From: Pseudorhizobium tarimense
Lineage (GTDB): Bacteria; Pseudomonadota; Alphaproteobacteria; Rhizobiales; Rhizobiaceae
Reading direction: 5' to 3'
NCBI RefSeq assembly: GCF_022968135.1
Contig: NZ_JALJRA010000017.1
Coordinates: forward strand, 1 to 64,000
DNA: 64,000 bases
The notes beneath the pieces were generated by a model. It worked only from the letters and a program-made list of their open reading frames with translations, was not told the DNA's origin and did no database searches. A program made the position numbers and the translations under genes. This document shows, piece by piece, positions 62,036-64,000 of this stretch (the stretch's first letter is position 1; each line of letters begins with the position of its first letter).

Positions 62036-62282
62036 TCATTCTTTCCATCGAGGCTGAGCTACCGGTGCTACAGCCTGAGGATTAGACAGGCCTGGATCAG
62101 AAACAAGCGAGCTGATGGAAAACTAATAGCCAAGACAGCATGATGGATTGCCGGCGCCTGCCTTGCGTCCATTGTTATCGGGCAGCACCCAAATCGAATT
62201 TGCCCGCTTTACCGTTCGCTCCTTACCGTCGACGTGACTGATCGGCCCGCCTGGGCGATGCCAGACTGCGAAAGGACTAAAA

Positions 62283-63755
62283 GTGAGTATCCAGGGCCTG
62301 GACTTTGACCTCCACAAAGCACGCAACCTTATCGATGGCGAACTGGTGGACGCCATCGATGGCGCACGATACGACTCGATCAATCCCGCCGACGGCTCCG
62401 TCCTCGGATCGGTTCCCAGAGGGAAGGCTGCGGACGTGGATCGCGCTGCCGCGGCAGCTGAGCGCGCGCAGCCGGGCTGGGCCGGGCTGACCGTACCGGA
62501 ACGAGCCGCCTATATGCGACGGCTGTCGGCGGCACTGCGTAACCATGCCGACTCTATGCTGGATATCGAGGTTCGCGACACCGGCAACACGATAGGTGAG
62601 ATGCGCCACGACATCGCGAATGCAGCCAATCAACTCGAATACTATGCCGGTCTTGGCTACGAGCTGAAGGGCGACACCATCCCGGCGACGCCGGGCAATA
62701 TCCACATGACCGTTCGGGTGCCCTATGGAGTCGTGGGCAAGATCGTTCCCTTCAATCACCCGCTGATGTTCGCCGCAGCAAAAATCGCAGCTCCCCTTGC
62801 TGCCGGTAATACCGTGGTTGTGAAGCCTGCGGAACAAAGTCCTCTTTCAGCCTGCTATCTGGCCGAACTCTGTGCGGCGATCTTTCCACCAGGGGTGGTC
62901 AATATCGTGACGGGATTCGGCAGCGAGGCCGGCGATGCGATCGTGCGCCATCCCCGCATCAAACGGATTGGCTTCATCGGCTCGGTCGAGACGGGAATGC
63001 TTATCCAGCGCCGGGCCGCAGAAGTGGCCATCAAGCAGGTTTCCCTCGAACTCGGCGGCAAGAACCCGATGATGGTGTTCCCGGATGCCGACCTCGATAA
63101 GGCAGCGGCGGCAGCGGTGCGCGGCATGAACTTCGGCTGGCAGGGCCAATCCTGCGGCTCAACGAGCAGGCTCTTCCTTCACGCGGATATTCACGACAAG
63201 GTTCTTGCTGATGTCGTCTCTCGAATTCAGGCCCGAAAGATCGGCGATCCGCGCGACCCAACCTCCGAAGTGGGCCCGATCAACAACAAGGCCCAGTACG
63301 AGAAGGTCCAGCGCTTCGTCCGCGTGACGCTCGAAGAGGGGGGCAAGCTCGAGACCGGAGGCCGACGGCCCGATCAGTCAGATCTGCCTCAAAGCGGCTA
63401 TTGGTGGGAGCCGACCGTGTTCTCGAACATGCGCCCGGAGATGACCCTTGCGCAGAAGGAGGTGTTCGGCCCTATCCTGGCTATCTTCAAGTGGACTGAC
63501 CTCGACGAAACCATCCGGATCGCCAATTCGCTCGAATATGGCCTGACTGCTTCTGTCTGGAGCCAGAACATCAACACCGCACTCACGACGGCCAGACGCA
63601 TCGATTCGGGATGCATCTGGGTCAACGGTGTTGGCACTCATTTCCCTGCAGTTCCCTTCGGCGGACGCCGCAACTCGGGCACGGGCAGCGAGGAATCCTT
63701 TGCCGATCTTTTGAGCTATACGGAAGAAAAGGCGATCAACATCCTGCTCGGTTGA
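62283..63755 (+). CDS. NAD(P)-dependent aldehyde dehydrogenase
   Basis: A 490-aa aldehyde dehydrogenase of the betaine-aldehyde/benzaldehyde type, starting with GTG behind AAAGGA. Catalytic residues are all present: Asn158 in PFNHPL, Glu256 in LELGGKNP and the nucleophile Cys291 in GQSCGS. The C-terminal KEVFGPIL and PFGGRRNSGTG strings are standard. It is divergent from the thiamine-diphosphate enzyme across a 247-base gap in which I see no other gene. The two enzymes would together turn a 2-oxo acid into an acid one carbon shorter. Confidence 0.92.
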   Translation: MSIQGLDFDLHKARNLIDGELVDAIDGARYDSINPADGSVLGSVPRGKAADVDRAAAAAERAQPGWAGLTVPERAAYMRRLSAALRNHADSMLDIEVRDTGNTIGEMRHDIANAANQLEYYAGLGYELKGDTIPATPGNIHMTVRVPYGVVGKIVPFNHPLMFAAAKIAAPLAAGNTVVVKPAEQSPLSACYLAELCAAIFPPGVVNIVTGFGSEAGDAIVRHPRIKRIGFIGSVETGMLIQRRAAEVAIKQVSLELGGKNPMMVFPDADLDKAAAAAVRGMNFGWQGQSCGSTSRLFLHADIHDKVLADVVSRIQARKIGDPRDPTSEVGPINNKAQYEKVQRFVRVTLEEGGKLETGGRRPDQSDLPQSGYWWEPTVFSNMRPEMTLAQKEVFGPILAIFKWTDLDETIRIANSLEYGLTASVWSQNINTALTTARRIDSGCIWVNGVGTHFPAVPFGGRRNSGTGSEESFADLLSYTEEKAINILLG

Positions 63756-63844
63756 GACGTCACCCGGGGAAGCTGCCAATATTGCTAGGCGCGTGGCGAT
63801 TATCAAAGTAGACTTGCGTCAGGCAGCATTTTGGGAGGAATGGC

Positions 63845-64000
63845 TTGTCGGTCCCAACCTTACCTAACCTCAGGCACCTGCGCGCCCTGAGCCTGACCGC
63901 ACGCCACAGCAGCGTCAATCGCGCTGCCGCGGAAATCTGCCTTTCTCAACCGGCTGTCACGCAGGCGATCACGAAGCTTGAGGCAGAGCTCGGAACGTTC
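63845..64000 (+). CDS. LysR-family regulator, N-terminal part only (cut by window end)
   Basis: A TTG start six bases after GGGAGG opens a frame of 52 codons to the window end. The residues NLRHLRALSLTARHSSV, AAAEICLSQPAVTQAI and KLEAELG form a LysR winged helix. They closely resemble the first of the two DNA-binding domains of the tandem-HTH LysR near 21 kb (NLRHLRLFAAV, SQPAVTQALNKLE). Whether this protein also has two such domains cannot be seen here. The ATG five bases earlier is in another frame and stops after 16 codons. Confidence 0.8.
   Translation, partial: MSVPTLPNLRHLRALSLTARHSSVNRAAAEICLSQPAVTQAITKLEAELGTF

Noticed and set aside
1-64000. Search for CRISPR arrays, tRNA/rRNA genes, replication origins and phage genes
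   Set aside because: No regularly spaced repeats, no cloverleaf-like or rRNA sequence, no repABC or parAB genes and no phage structural genes were seen.

Overview
The window reads as accessory catabolic DNA of an alphaproteobacterium, most likely a member of the Hyphomicrobiales (Rhizobium/Agrobacterium/Ochrobactrum type), perhaps on a chromid or megaplasmid. This is inferred from the GC-rich codon use, the crowd of TTT and TRAP transporters and the style of the regulators. No housekeeping gene, tRNA, rRNA or CRISPR array was seen.

Region 1 (1-12.3 kb): tcuA-tcuB (tricarballylate oxidation to cis-aconitate), an AbrB-type membrane protein, a TctC binding protein, a fused TctA-TctB permease, a PrpF-type isomerase and a thiamine-diphosphate enzyme. 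A LysR gene and a TauE/SafE exporter follow. Together they look like a tricarboxylate uptake and oxidation module.

Region 2 (12.7-25.9 kb): an aromatic ring-fission module. It holds a TetR gene, a TAXI-type TRAP transporter with a LigI-like 2-pyrone-4,6-dicarboxylate lactonase, a divergent DctPQM TRAP transporter, a LysR with two DNA-binding domains and a dehydrogenase. The operon galB-(VOC extradiol dioxygenase)-galC-galD completes the route 4-oxalomesaconate to 4-carboxy-4-hydroxy-2-oxoadipate to pyruvate plus oxaloacetate. No LigAB-type dioxygenase is present; a type I (VOC) enzyme sits where one would be expected.

Region 3 (25.9-32.6 kb): an IS630 element with a TA target duplication inside an unrecognised reading frame, two exported type-B carboxylesterases and a Tat-exported royal-jelly/yellow-family propeller protein.

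Region 4 (32.8-46 kb): a compact operon rubredoxin / rubredoxin reductase / cupin / leaderless binding-protein homologue, with a divergent LysR. Next to it is an eight-gene operon on the minus strand: CapA, DppD, DppF, DppB, DppC, binding protein, D-2-hydroxyacid dehydrogenase, MFS exporter. The same 15-bp dyad ATGCC-N5-GGCAT lies upstream of both operons, suggesting one LysR regulon.

Region 5 (46-64 kb): a GntR/FCD regulator with a TctC-TctB-TctA transporter, a 2,4'-dihydroxyacetophenone-dioxygenase-like cupin, an SDR, a zinc alcohol dehydrogenase and an RraA-type aldolase. A frameshifted, truncated D-hydroxyacid dehydrogenase remnant follows, then a second DctPQM TRAP operon, a second yellow-family protein, a TctAB pair without a binding protein but with a thiamine-diphosphate decarboxylase, an aldehyde dehydrogenase, and the first codons of another LysR gene cut by the window end.
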